A stretch of 64,000 nucleotides of DNA from Tilletiopsis washingtonensis (GCF_003144115.1 NW_020312022.1:62001-126000); one strand, 5' to 3'; positions 35,003 through 44,444 are shown, numbered from the stretch's first letter. Translations and numbers: made by a program. Notes: generated from the letters alone by a model not told the origin.

Positions 35003-38000
35003 TCAGGCGGCGCTGGCGAGGCCGAGCGCGCCGAGGCGGCTCGGCGTGTAGCTGAACGCCGCCTCGTCGTCGGCGCCGGCGGTGCCGTGGCGCTGGTACG
35101 AGCGGCTGCCGGCGACGCTGGGCGAGTGGGCGCCGATGGTCGACGACGGCGTCGGGCTGGCGTAGCTGAAGCTGCCGCCGGCGCGCGAGAAGTACGTCGA
35201 CGGCGGGCGCGGCGAGGAGAGCGGGCGCGAGGAGGAGGAGGGGCGCGAGGGCGGCGCGGCGAAGAACGACGGCGACGAGGCGTCGGCGGCGACGGGCAGC
35301 ACACCGCCGCCCGTCATGCGCCGGCTAGATGCTGCAGAGGGGCCGTGGGCGCTGCTCGAGGCGAGCGAGCCGTGCGACGTCGAGCCGGACGACAATGTCA
35401 TGCTGCTGCTGGCCGTCATGCCGAATGCGTGCTGGTGCACCGGCGCCGACGACGGCAGCTGCGCGCCGTCGAGCACCGAGCTCGTTGCCGTCAAGCTCAG
35501 CGGGCGGAACTTGGGCCGGCTGGCGATATTGACTGCCGGCAAGTCGGCAACCGGGCTGCCGAGGCGCGACACGCTGCTGGCGTGGTGTGCCGGCGCGGGC
35601 ATGGCGATGCCACTGGCCTCCTTGTTGACAGTCGCCGGAGTGACTGTCGCGGCAGAGGAGCTTGCGGCAATCGGGTCGATGGGCGTGAGCGGCGGCGTGA
35701 GCGGCGCAATGATGCCCGTGCCGAGCTTGCCGTTGACCTCGACGGTCAGGTTGCTAGGCTTCTTGAGCGCATGGCTCGCGGGCGACGAGATGGCGGCGGC
35801 GCGCTCGAGCGGACGGACGGTGGCACTGCTGATCGTGGCCGCTCCGTCGTACTGCGAGCGCTGCAGCTTGCTCTGCATCTCCTGGCTTGCCTGTCGGCTA
35901 GCAGCCCGTGCGATGTTCTCCTGCACGCTGCGCAGCAGACGAGCACGCTGGTCGAGCGCCTCCTCGTGGTTCTCGCCCATCGCCTCGGTGCCGCCCGTCA
36001 TGCACGAGCTCGTGATGCTGATCGTGTCGGCGCGGTCGGAGCGCGGGCTGGCGAAGCTCTCGCGGGCCGTACTGCGGCGGCTGTTGCTCGCCCACGACGA
36101 GCGTGCATTGTCGACGCGAGGCGAGAGCGTCGCAAAGGCGAGGCGCGGAGAAGCGCGCGGCGACGTTGTTGCCATCGGTGCTGCGGCGAAGCGCTGCTCG
36201 AACGACTCGAGCGGGCTCATGCGCGCGGCGCTCGGGTGCTCGGCTGACAGGCGGGCGTCGAGGTGGTCCTGCGAGATGTGCGCGGTGCGAGCGGCCGCAC
36301 TGGCCGCAGTCGCCATGACGCTGGGCGTCGAGCCGGCCCAGCGGGCAGACTGCATGATTGGCGAGGCAATCGAAGCGCTGTCCAGGCGCGCGTGCGGGGC
36401 GGCATCGAGCGACGGCTGCTGGCGGTGGTGCTGCGAGTGCGTGTAGTGCGAGGACGAGGCGGCAGAGGCCACGGAGGCGCGCGGTGCCTGCACTGCGGCG
36501 CCGCTGCAGTCGCTCAGGCCCAGGCCGAGCCCGAAGCTAGCTGCGCTGCTGCGCCGGCCGGCCTCTTGGTTCAAGGGGCTGCACAGCGTCACCGTCGGCA
36601 GGAAGCTGGCGTGCTGGGCCTGCTCGCGCTGCTGCATCTGGTTCACCGAGGCGCGCACCTCGTCGCGCACGCCGAGACGCGCGTGGCCGGGCGAGTCGAG
36701 CGTCGAGACGGCCCACTGCTCGGTCTGGAACGGACTGCTGTGCGCCGGAGAGGCGGCGAGGCACGGCGAGGCGATCGGACTGCCCTGGTAGTCGACAGAA
36801 GCGCCCGAGAACATGCTGTTGCGAGCGCTGCCAGGCGCATTCGGGCCGCGGCCACGCGTCAGACGAGCTCGCAAGCTGCTGGCAAAGCTCTGCTTCGGGC
36901 CTGGGAAGGCACCCGAGCCTAGCTCGTTGAAGATCGGGCTAGCGTTGCCGGCAAAGCTATGGCGCTCCACGCGATCGCCCACGGGGGCTGCCAGGCCCTG
37001 CTCACTGCCGAGCTTGTCCGGGAAGACGGCGCGGTGATACGGCGTCATGAAGGGCACGACGGACGGCGTGGCGCTCGGGCGCGGCGCGCTGACCTTGGAG
37101 GCCTGCTGGGCTGGCACCGACTCCGGCTCGTCCTCGAGAATCAGAGGCAGCGGCTTGCGGATCATATCGAGCGAGTTGCTCGTCTCGCCGGAGCGGACAG
37201 ACATCTGCGCAGGCATGCGGCGCGGGGCGGCTGCGCCTTGTGCCTTGATCAGCGCCGGACCCTTGTTGGCGCGTGTGACGACGGCCTGGTCGAGGTCGCC
37301 CTCGAGGTCGAGATCATCGCTCGACTTTGCCGACTGCATGTCAAGCGAGTGCGTCGAGCTCGGTGCGGTGCCGCTCGAGGCGCTGCCGAACGAAGTGGCG
37401 CCCGTCGTGTCCATGCTGGGGCGCGAGCAGTCGCCAGAAGTGCTTCCCGCGGCAGAGCTGTCCGAGGTCGAGCGAGGTACCGTGGCGCTCAAGGCGGCGC
37501 GAATCGAGCCGGACGAGCCCGAGGCCGCAAGCTTGCTGCTTGAGTCGGCCGTGTTGCCTGCCCAGAACGAGGTGCGGGCCTCTGAGAACAAGTTTGCACC
37601 GAAGGCCAGGCTCGACTTGCTGCTGCTGCTCTTGCCGAAGCCGAGGCTGAGCGGGCGGAAGCCGCCGGGCACGTTGGGACCAGCCGTCGATGCCGAGGTG
37701 TCCGCTGCGGGCGTCGGCGCAGCAGCTGTGGCTGAGAAGGGCAGCGAGAAGCTCATGTGCTGCTGCGCCTGGCGCGACACGGAAGAGGCACCGGCAGGCA
37801 TCGGTGGCATCGAGCCGAGTCCGTCGCGCGGACGGAAGGTGTCTGACTCGCCGGCAGACATGTAGACGCTCGAGCCGAAGCTCGGTGCTGTGCCGACCAT
37901 GGAGCGGTTGCTCATCGAGAGCGACGGCCGTGGGTCGCCAGCGGTGCGTGAGCGAACGTCGGCTGCCGGCTCGAGGCTGCTGAGTGTGGTCCGGCTGGCA

Positions 38001-39046
38001 AGCTTGGGCGGGTTCGGCAGGCGCTGCGACGGCGGCAGGCTTGTTGGCGCCTCGAAGACGCCGGTCACCTGCTGGAACACGGCGCTGGTGCGGCTGCGTG
38101 GCAGATTGGAGCCGCTGGTGGTGCTGCTGCTGGCAGTGACCGACTTGCGAGACTTTCCAGCCTCGAGGTCCGGCGACGTGCGGCCGACACGGCCCTCGAA
38201 GGCGCTCTGGAGCGTGCTGGTGAGCCACATGGAGCGCTCGATCTCGAAGTCCAGCTCGTCCTCGAGCGCCTTGCCGCGCGCCGGCGACTGGCCGCTGCGC
38301 CCGCCCTCGAGGTCAAGGTCGAGATCGAGCACCGGTGTGAAGCTCGCGCCTTCAGAGCTGTTTGGGCGCACGCCTGCCTTTGAGCTGCCGGGCACGGGCA
38401 GCGAGGGCAGGTCGCCGAGCGAGCGCAGCAGCATGCTGGGCACGGCCACGCGGCTCACACGCGCCGAGCGCAGATGTGACGGAACCTCGCCGGCGAAGCC
38501 GTCGGGGCCGACCTTGGACTGGGCCAGGTGTGGCAGCGACGGCAGTGCTGGCGGCTGTTCGTGCATCAAAGGCCGTTGCGGCCGGCCGATCGAGTCTGAT
38601 CTCCGCCGCGTGCCGTCGGAGGAGCTGCTCGGCATCGGGCCGGAGCTGGAGCTGCTGGCCGACATGCTGCTGCTCGGGTGCATCGGGCCCCACGAGGACG
38701 AGATGGCCGGCCCCACGGATGGGCCCAGCGGGCGCACGCCGCGCGACGCCAGGGCGCTGCGCTCCGCCTCGCTCATCGTGCGCACGTCGCGGCCCTCGAC
38801 GGCGTGCTGCGGTGCGAAGCGCAGCGTCGGTGCGCTGACCTTGAGCGGTGCGCGGCTCTTCTGCGACGCGTTGCGCGCTTGCCGGAAGTGGTATACAACG
38901 TAGCCGCCGACACCAAGTGCAATGACGAGCGCGATGATGCCGACAACAAGCACGGCCATCGACGTCGCCGAGGGCGCTGCAACCGCAGCCGCGGCGCCAG
39001 CTGCGGCCTGTCGCCGAGCAAGCGTTGGTGCTGTTTGAGACGCCAT
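35003..39046 (-). CDS. Large single-pass membrane protein with Ser-rich cytosolic region
   Basis: One uninterrupted frame of 1,347 residues starts MASQTAPTLARR. Residues 29-53 (MAVLVVGIIALVIALGVGGYV core) form one strong transmembrane helix, with no cleavable signal before it. A positive flank (HFRQARNASQKSR) follows, predicting a short outside N-terminus and a long cytosolic tail. The rest is Ser/Ala/Pro-rich, low complexity and packed with RxxS and SP sites, with no recognised domain. The arrangement resembles fungal bud-neck and polarity proteins of the Skg6/Tos2 kind, which have one helix near the N-terminus and a disordered tail. That comparison rests on shape only, and I see no sequence signature. 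It is intronless, like the C2H2 gene, and unlike most neighbours. Confidence 0.75.
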   Translation of the reverse strand: MASQTAPTLARRQAAAGAAAAVAAPSATSMAVLVVGIIALVIALGVGGYVVYHFRQARNASQKSRAPLKVSAPTLRFAPQHAVEGRDVRTMSEAERSALASRGVRPLGPSVGPAISSSWGPMHPSSSMSASSSSSGPMPSSSSDGTRRRSDSIGRPQRPLMHEQPPALPSLPHLAQSKVGPDGFAGEVPSHLRSARVSRVAVPSMLLRSLGDLPSLPVPGSSKAGVRPNSSEGASFTPVLDLDLDLEGGRSGQSPARGKALEDELDFEIERSMWLTSTLQSAFEGRVGRTSPDLEAGKSRKSVTASSSTTSGSNLPRSRTSAVFQQVTGVFEAPTSLPPSQRLPNPPKLASRTTLSSLEPAADVRSRTAGDPRPSLSMSNRSMVGTAPSFGSSVYMSAGESDTFRPRDGLGSMPPMPAGASSVSRQAQQHMSFSLPFSATAAAPTPAADTSASTAGPNVPGGFRPLSLGFGKSSSSKSSLAFGANLFSEARTSFWAGNTADSSSKLAASGSSGSIRAALSATVPRSTSDSSAAGSTSGDCSRPSMDTTGATSFGSASSGTAPSSTHSLDMQSAKSSDDLDLEGDLDQAVVTRANKGPALIKAQGAAAPRRMPAQMSVRSGETSNSLDMIRKPLPLILEDEPESVPAQQASKVSAPRPSATPSVVPFMTPYHRAVFPDKLGSEQGLAAPVGDRVERHSFAGNASPIFNELGSGAFPGPKQSFASSLRARLTRGRGPNAPGSARNSMFSGASVDYQGSPIASPCLAASPAHSSPFQTEQWAVSTLDSPGHARLGVRDEVRASVNQMQQREQAQHASFLPTVTLCSPLNQEAGRRSSAASFGLGLGLSDCSGAAVQAPRASVASAASSSHYTHSQHHRQQPSLDAAPHARLDSASIASPIMQSARWAGSTPSVMATAASAAARTAHISQDHLDARLSAEHPSAARMSPLESFEQRFAAAPMATTSPRASPRLAFATLSPRVDNARSSWASNSRRSTARESFASPRSDRADTISITSSCMTGGTEAMGENHEEALDQRARLLRSVQENIARAASRQASQEMQSKLQRSQYDGAATISSATVRPLERAAAISSPASHALKKPSNLTVEVNGKLGTGIIAPLTPPLTPIDPIAASSSAATVTPATVNKEASGIAMPAPAHHASSVSRLGSPVADLPAVNIASRPKFRPLSLTATSSVLDGAQLPSSAPVHQHAFGMTASSSMTLSSGSTSHGSLASSSAHGPSAASSRRMTGGGVLPVAADASSPSFFAAPPSRPSSSSRPLSSPRPPSTYFSRAGGSFSYASPTPSSTIGAHSPSVAGSRSYQRHGTAGADDEAAFSYTPSRLGALGLASAA

Positions 39047-40311
39047 GGCGTCGTGTGGAGTCGTGTGGCGAGTCGAAGTGAGCGTCGGTGTGTCAGTGTC
39101 GGTCGAGAAGGAGCGTCAAGGGGGCAGGTAAAGGAGAGTGAGAAGCCGTGGAAGCAGAGAGCGAGACCGGAGCGGAGAGAGAGAAGGGATCGGGAGATGG
39201 ATGTGGTGGTCAGGAAAGCATGCTCGGCGTCGAGGATCGGTACGGAGTGCAGCGAGCAAGAGACCCTGGCCTGCCTGGTTCTAGCGCAGCATGCGTGCTG
39301 CCCGTGCAGGCACAGCGGGCTGGACGTGAATTAGGACGTCGGGTACGGCGAGCACGGCTGATCCTTGGCGGCGACGCAGCCGAGCTGCCTGCCGGCCAGC
39401 GAGCAGGGGCTCTCACGGCATGGCGGCAGCGAGGCCGTTGGGCGAGGATGGCGCGCCGGCAGCGAAGGCAGGCGCAGACAGCCGCGCAGCGGCAGAGGAT
39501 CTGACCTCGACGCCAAGCGCTGTCGCACTTTGCACTGCCGATCTGAAGGCCGTGCCGGGCGGAGCGACGTCAGTGCCGCATGCACGGGGTGCCGAGAGGC
39601 GGCGGCTGCGCTGCGCGTGCGTTGCGTGGAGGACGATGCGTGACGGCGCCTGCGCTCAGCAGCACCTGTCTCATGCTGGACGTAGCGCAGAGCGGCCTGC
39701 ACGCCCACGCAGGGAGCTGCACTGCCGCTGCCGAGAGCACCTCGCACCCTCAGCGGCGGCGGGCGGCGGGCGCAGCGACGGGCATGGAGGCGGGAGCTGG
39801 CGGCGCCAACGGAGCAGCCGGAATCGCCCCTTGCAGGCGTGCGCGCGCCCCAGACGAGGGCGCGTGGGAGCAGATCTGGCTTGCACGTGATGCGATGCAC
39901 GGCGCGCCCGCGCGCCGCACAGGGCTGTCTCCGCCCACCGCGGCTGCTGCTCTGCCGCGCGCGCCGCCGTCCGCCCTCCCGCCGCTGCCCCGCTCGCCTC
40001 AGCCTCGCCTCGCCTGCCCGTCCAAGTCTCGGCCGGCTGTGGTCCTACTCGCCTTGCCGTCCGTGCGCACATCGCCGCCCTTGCCCTCGCTCATCGGGCC
40101 TCACCCCTTCTCGCCTCTCCGCACCATCTCGGCGCAGGCGGCGCGAGCGCAGCGGCGTACGCCGGCGCGCCGCACGCTCATCTCGCGCGCCGCCGACTGC
40201 ACCCGCTCGCGGCAAGAGCGAGGCAGCAGCAGCCGCAGCCGGCCTTGCCTCGAGCGCAGCTTGCCTCCGCTGGCTGCTTGAGGCGGGCGGCTAGCGAGCA
40301 CGCAGCGGCGC
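39047..40311. other. Divergent promoter region between the membrane protein and GLTSCR1-domain genes
   Basis: This 1.27-kb divergent gap includes a purine-rich GAGAGAGAGAAG patch near 39177, an E-box at 39883 and a C/T-rich leader from about 39960 to 40130 running towards the plus-strand gene. No gene is supported. Confidence 0.5.
39883..39891 (+). promoter_or_regulatory. E-box GCACGTGAT
   Basis: A perfect CACGTG with flanking G and AT lies 421 bases upstream of the GLTSCR1-domain gene and 837 bases upstream of the divergent membrane-protein gene. It differs from the sites at 19319 and 27405 only in the last base. Confidence 0.35.
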
Positions 40312-42333
40312 ATGCTGGCCACGTCGCCGCCGTCGGCCGCCTCTTCGTCGGCCGCGCCCGCGCCGCCAGACACAACCGGCAGCGCGCATGGCCAAGGCCC
40401 GGCACTGAAGCTGCCGCTGCTGCAGCCGCAGGGCGCCGGCATGGCAGAGGCGCACGCGGGACCTTCGTCGCTGCTGGCACCCGCGACCGATGCCAGCTCG
40501 CTCGACACGCCGCCGCCGCGGCTGCCGCCTGCGCCGCGCTCCGTCGCCGAGCGCGTCGAGGCGGCGCTGCGGCGCGACCATGCCGCCGTGCTGCGGCCCG
40601 ACTACTCGACGCCCTTCCGCTCGGCGCGGGATGTCGTCGCCCGCCTGCTGCCGTACCATGTGTATGCGGTGCCGGACGCCGACATTGCCTGGGCGCTTAG
40701 TGCGCCCGATGTAGACGCCGCCGGTCCGTCCTCTGCTAGCACCAGTGCTCCGAAGCGCCGCCGCACCTCGCCGCCGCGCGCAGATCCAGCAGTGATCTTT
40801 CCCGACGCACGCATCTCCGACCTGCATTCGCGGCACACGGCCATGCGGGCCCGGGCGCTGCAGCTGCGCGCACGCCTGACGGGCGGCGCCGAGCATGCGC
40901 TGTGGGCGCAGGAGAGCGTGCTGCAGCTCTCGCGGCAGGCGTACGATGCCGAGAAGGAGGTCCTCACGGCCGATCAGGAGGTTCTGCGTGCCACGCGCGA
41001 GCAAGGGCGCATCGCGGGCCTCAACTCGCGAGAGATCGACCGCGCCGCCGCCAATGCCCGACGGCAGCTGCTGCGCGAGGGCCTCATGGCCGGTGCAGGT
41101 GCTGTCAGCAGCGACGAAGAGGCCGATGACGACGACGACAAGGCAGAGATGGACAAACAAAAGGAGGAGGTCGCGGAGAAGAAGCGGGCCGACGAGCTGC
41201 AGGCGAGGAGAGATCGGCGAAAACGCGAGAAGGAAGAGGCAGCCAGGCGCGAGAGTGCTGGGCCGGTCAAGCAGGAGGCAGACGTAGGCGACGAAGACAC
41301 GGAGAAGGCGAAGCGTCCACGCAAGCGCAAGAGCGAAGCAGTGAGCGCGTCGCCTGCCCCGTCGCCTGCTAGCGCGATGACGCCTGGCGCTGGTTCGTCG
41401 ATGCAGACCAGGCCAGCACGCCTGCCTGCTGCTTCACCGACGCCGGTCGGCGAAGCGCCCCAGCTAATGCGGCCGCCTGCCAAACGCCCGTCGATCTCGC
41501 AGGCGAACAGGCCGGCAAGCACGCAGTCTCTGTCGCAGAGCGTCAACGGCAGCGCACCTGGTCCTGGTTTGTCTGCGCCTGGGCCATCAACAGCGCCAAG
41601 ACCTCCAGCACAAGCCCAGCCGTCCGGCTCTCGGCCAGGCGCAGGCTCGCCGCCAATACCAGGGGTGCCTCGACCAGCAGCTTCGCCCGTCGTCGCGCGC
41701 GCTCCTTCAACACCAACTGGAGGCCCTTCAACTGGCGCGCCGCCAGCACCAGCCGGGCCCATGACGCTGCCAACGCATCCTATACCTCTGATCCTGCCGC
41801 TCTCCGCGCTGCAGGCGCTGCTGGCGCTCTCCATCCGCGCCGTGCCTGCGCCGCACCTCGAGCCGGCCGTCGCAGCGCAGCGTGCAGCTGCTGCCTCAGG
41901 CACGCCGGTGCCAACAGCGCACACGACGGCACCGCGCCCGCCGCCGGCGCAGCAGGACGACGCCGTGCTGCTCATGGGCGTCACCGAGGGCGCGGCGGGG
42001 CAGGGCCAGATGCTGCATCTCAGCGTGCTGCTCGCCAAGCTCTCGCCGCCGCAGCTGCAGGGCCTGGCGAACCTGATGAAGAACCACAGCGCCGCCGCTG
42101 CCGCACAGGCCGCCGCGCAGCCGTCTTCGTCGGCCGCAGGAGCAGCCAGAAGCCCCCCTGCTGCTGGCGTCGCCTCAGCTGGCGGGGCCGCAGCGGCAGC
42201 GGCCTCGGTTGCTCGCGCGACCAATGGCCAGCCACCCGGCTTGCCCTCGGCTCCCAGCTCTGCTCGCACTCCAGCTGCTGGTCCAGCCGCATCCACAGCG
42301 CCCGCTCCCACGAATCCATCCGCGCCCAAGTGA
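40312..42333 (+). CDS. GLTSCR1-domain protein (BICRA/BICRAL-like chromatin factor)
   Basis: A single exon of 673 residues starts at the first in-frame ATG. Residues 78-119 (AERVEAALRRDHAAVLRPDY, then STPFRSARDVVARLLPYHVY) match the GLTSCR1 conserved region: a short helix, a D-x-x-V-x-x-PD-Y/F core, PF-x-S-x-x-D, then RLLPYHV. In animals this domain builds the non-canonical BAF remodeller (BICRA, BICRAL). Further on are a helical segment at about 165-250 (HSRHTAMRARALQLRARLTG and following), an acidic DEEADDDDDK patch, a charged Lys/Glu/Arg coiled coil and a long Pro/Ala/Ser-rich tail. A nuclear KRRRTSPPR signal lies near residue 144. A role in a SWI/SNF-type complex is inferred from the domain; no partner is visible in the window. 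Confidence 0.72.
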   Translation: MLATSPPSAASSSAAPAPPDTTGSAHGQGPALKLPLLQPQGAGMAEAHAGPSSLLAPATDASSLDTPPPRLPPAPRSVAERVEAALRRDHAAVLRPDYSTPFRSARDVVARLLPYHVYAVPDADIAWALSAPDVDAAGPSSASTSAPKRRRTSPPRADPAVIFPDARISDLHSRHTAMRARALQLRARLTGGAEHALWAQESVLQLSRQAYDAEKEVLTADQEVLRATREQGRIAGLNSREIDRAAANARRQLLREGLMAGAGAVSSDEEADDDDDKAEMDKQKEEVAEKKRADELQARRDRRKREKEEAARRESAGPVKQEADVGDEDTEKAKRPRKRKSEAVSASPAPSPASAMTPGAGSSMQTRPARLPAASPTPVGEAPQLMRPPAKRPSISQANRPASTQSLSQSVNGSAPGPGLSAPGPSTAPRPPAQAQPSGSRPGAGSPPIPGVPRPAASPVVARAPSTPTGGPSTGAPPAPAGPMTLPTHPIPLILPLSALQALLALSIRAVPAPHLEPAVAAQRAAAASGTPVPTAHTTAPRPPPAQQDDAVLLMGVTEGAAGQGQMLHLSVLLAKLSPPQLQGLANLMKNHSAAAAAQAAAQPSSSAAGAARSPPAAGVASAGGAAAAAASVARATNGQPPGLPSAPSSARTPAAGPAASTAPAPTNPSAPK

Positions 42334-42390
42334 GGCCATACTTCTCTGTAGTCTCTCGTAATCCAGGCCGCCCTGTCACAGCTTCATCAA

Positions 42391-42729
42391 TCACTGCGTG
42401 TTCCCTTGCTGCTGCACCTGGGAGCGTGCGTTCACGAGGTGGCAGTCCTTGGCGCTACCACGTTCCAGCGCACGCGCAAGCTCTTCCCTTGTCATGTTGC
42501 CAAGCACGGAGAATGGTGCCTTGTTGTTGTGAAGCGTCTTGTAGTCTCGCAGCAGAGTGAAACCAAGGCAAGGGATGGGAACGTGCAGGCCAGCGCGCAC
42601 GGCAATCTGCAGTACCTCATCCAGCATGAGCGCTGCAACCTCAACAAGCTGTTTTGTCTGCGCCTCGATGCATTGGTACTGGGATGAGCGCTTGTTTTGG
42701 ATTGTCTTTTGCGTGCTGCGGAGCGACAT
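42391..42729 (-). CDS. Small orphan protein, 112 residues
   Basis: An uninterrupted frame begins MSLRSTQKTIQNKRSSQ and continues VEVAALMLDEVLQIAVRAG, HVPIPCLGFTLLRDYKTLHN and FSVLGNMTREELARALERG. Unlike the shadow frames around it, the composition is balanced and protein-like, with two probable amphipathic helices. Codons ending in A or T (CAA, AAA, CTT, GTT, GGT, GCA) are common, so the segment is visibly less GC-rich than its neighbours. I do not recognise the family. Its ATG overlaps the ATG of the next gene on the opposite strand: both use the palindrome CATG at 42727-42730. The stop codon is only 58 bases from the stop of the GLTSCR1-domain gene, tail to tail. An additional upstream exon cannot be excluded. 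Confidence 0.5.
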   Translation of the reverse strand: MSLRSTQKTIQNKRSSQYQCIEAQTKQLVEVAALMLDEVLQIAVRAGLHVPIPCLGFTLLRDYKTLHNNKAPFSVLGNMTREELARALERGSAKDCHLVNARSQVQQQGNTQ

Positions 42730-43033
42730 GCCGCCCGCCTACCGCAGCGCAGAAGACAAGATCACGCGCCCCAAGGCCTGGCCGCAGGTGACGCCGAGCG
42801 ATGGCTTGTGCACGGTGCAGACCGAGCAGCTTTACCTGCGTCTGCGTGCTGCTGCGGTTGGCGACTCTACTGCGATCATCCCTCATGGCCTGTGCAGACA
42901 GAGCGCGCCGGCAAATCAAATTCAGCCGGTACAGCGGCTTGTTTCTGAGGCGGACCTGCGTCGAGCGAGCCGTCTCGCGTGGGGACGCGGCAGCGGTGCG
43001 GGCCGCGCTGAAAGGTGACGTCGCCGTCGCGTG
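42728..43033 (+). CDS. Small basic orphan protein, about 84 residues, one intron
   Basis: The proposed gene has exon 1 at 42728-42845 (starts MPPAYRSAEDKITRPKAW) and exon 2 at 42898-43033 (HRARRQIKFSRYSGLFLRRT, CVERAVSRGDAAAVRAALKG). The 52-nt intron has GT-AG ends, but its donor (GTGCTG) and branch site are weak. A stronger-looking donor at 42788 does not keep the frame. The second half, with its KFSRYSGL patch and a predicted helix, looks like a conserved small protein, perhaps mitochondrial or RNA-binding given its charge, but I cannot name it. A shorter product from ATG 42885 reading straight into exon 2 is an alternative. The start codon overlaps that of the divergent gene. Confidence 0.42.
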
Positions 43034-43437
43034 AGGCAAAATCAGCCCAGCGGCGGCTGCGAGGGTTGCTGCTCCGCCGCCGCGGCACGGCACGGCGAAA
43101 GGCGCGTCTGCATCTGGGCCGCCGGCGGATGCGGCTTCGACGCATGAAGCGGCTCGGGGTGGGCCAGCAGCGCAGGTCGGGGCGGCGCTCGGGGCTGCTG
43201 CGCTAGCCGCCGGCGACCTGCATGAGAGAAGCTCGAGATGATGCACGCGTGGTGTCGAGACAGGTGTTGTGCCTGGCCCGCTGGTGAGGTGGAGCCGCTC
43301 CATCTGGCCTGATCGACAGAGCGTCTCGGACGCCGAGGCTGCGGCGGCGGGCCTCCTATATAGCTGCCTCTGCACTCGCCTCGGTCCCTCCTCCCACCTT
43401 CATCTCAACTCAAGCGCTACCTGATACGCCTACAACT
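43034..43437. other. Promoter of the five-helix membrane protein gene
   Basis: This 404-bp stretch ends in a TATA element at 43357 and a C/A-rich leader (CTCAACTCAAGC) before the start codon at 43438. I see no gene. Confidence 0.55.
43357..43362 (+). promoter_or_regulatory. TATA box (TATATA)
   Basis: TATATA lies 81 bases upstream of the start codon at 43438 in an otherwise GC-rich promoter, followed by a leader rich in C, A and T. It is the best TATA element in the window. Confidence 0.65.
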
Positions 43438-44267
43438 ATGGACGCGCCAGCCTCGTTCTACTCGCAGCGCAACCTGTGCGGCCTGCGCCTCGAGAACAAT
43501 GCAGTGAGCGCGAGCCACGAGCTGCGCCGCATCTCCACGCCGCTGACACGCTCGCGCAGCCCTTCGCCTCGATCCAGCGCGGCCTGCCGGCGCTGTGCTT
43601 CCTCGACGTAATCCTGGCGCCGCTGGCGACGTGGGTGCTGCTCGTCCTCATCGGCGCGCTCTGGGTGCCGGCGCTGCTCAAGTCGCGCCGACACGTCGCC
43701 AGCTTCAAGCTGCCGCTGCAGCGCTACCGCTTCCGCTCCACGTACGCCGGCGTCGCGGCGCCGCGCTTCCCGCGCCTGGCGACGGCGCTGGCCGTGCTGC
43801 ACACGCTGCTCGTCATTGCGGCGCTTTTGATGAACGTGCTCGAGATCGTGCGCCTCTACCTGGCACACCGCGGCGCCGGCCTGCTGCCCTTCACGCTGGG
43901 CGGCATCGTCCTCGTGCTGCTGCTGATGCATGTGCGCACGCATCTGCGCGTCCGCAGCGTCACGGCCTTCGTCGTGCTGGCCTTCTGGCTGCTCTCGGCT
44001 GCCTTCACTGCCGTCAAGATCGCCAAGCTGGCCAAGCTCGAGAACGTCGAGCCGCGCATCGGCGGCTACGAGGACGAGTACCACACGGCCGACCAGATCA
44101 TCGACACGGCCGTCTACCTGGGCCTCTACGCCATCTTCCTTGTCATCGAGCTCGTGCGCCTGCCGGCCGTGCTCAAGGAGGCACGCAGCGTGCACAGCGA
44201 GGACGCCTATGGCCGCCGCGCGTCCGAGGAGACGCCGCTCGAGAAGGCCGCGCAGCCGGCAGCATGA
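43438..44267 (+). CDS. Five-helix membrane protein resembling a free ABCC TMD0 domain
   Basis: Two exons, 43438-43503 and 43560-44267, give 257 residues. The short N-terminus (FYSQRNLCGLRLENNAPF) precedes hydrophobic spans: FLDVILAPLATWVLLVLIGA, LAVLHTLLVIAALLMNVLEI, LGGIVLVLLLMHV, FVVLAFWLLSAAFTAVKIA and VYLGLYAIFLVIELVRLP. The basic loops between them (LLKSRRHVASFKL, RTHLRVRS) point to a defined topology. The pattern of an N-terminal cysteine region, five helices and an end in an amphipathic linker is that of the TMD0 of ABCC/MRP transporters. There is no nucleotide-binding domain, and the next gene is on the opposite strand. Homology to TMD0 is inference from shape. The protein is complete, with a TATA box 81 bases upstream. 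Confidence 0.72.
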
Positions 44268-44444
44268 GCGGCGCCAGCCGTGCGGCCCTGCCAGCGCTGT
44301 GGCGCTCCCCTCCTGCCATCGCAGATGCTATCTATCATACCCCCTATAATCGATGCCCGGTATCTCATTGCATGTGGTCCAGTGCTGCCGTCCAGCGAGA
44401 GCCGCGACAGAGAGCACAGCGTGTGCTGTGAGGCTGCGCGCAGC

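Noticed and set aside
33947-36247. 766-codon plus-strand frame
   Set aside because: It overlaps the INO80 promoter and the end of the single-pass membrane protein in antisense. Its composition is Arg/Ala/Gly-rich with no motif.
42406-42687. Plus-strand frame opposite the 112-residue orphan
   Set aside because: It is less protein-like than the minus-strand reading, lacks helix pattern, and starts inside the intergenic gap after the GLTSCR1-domain gene.
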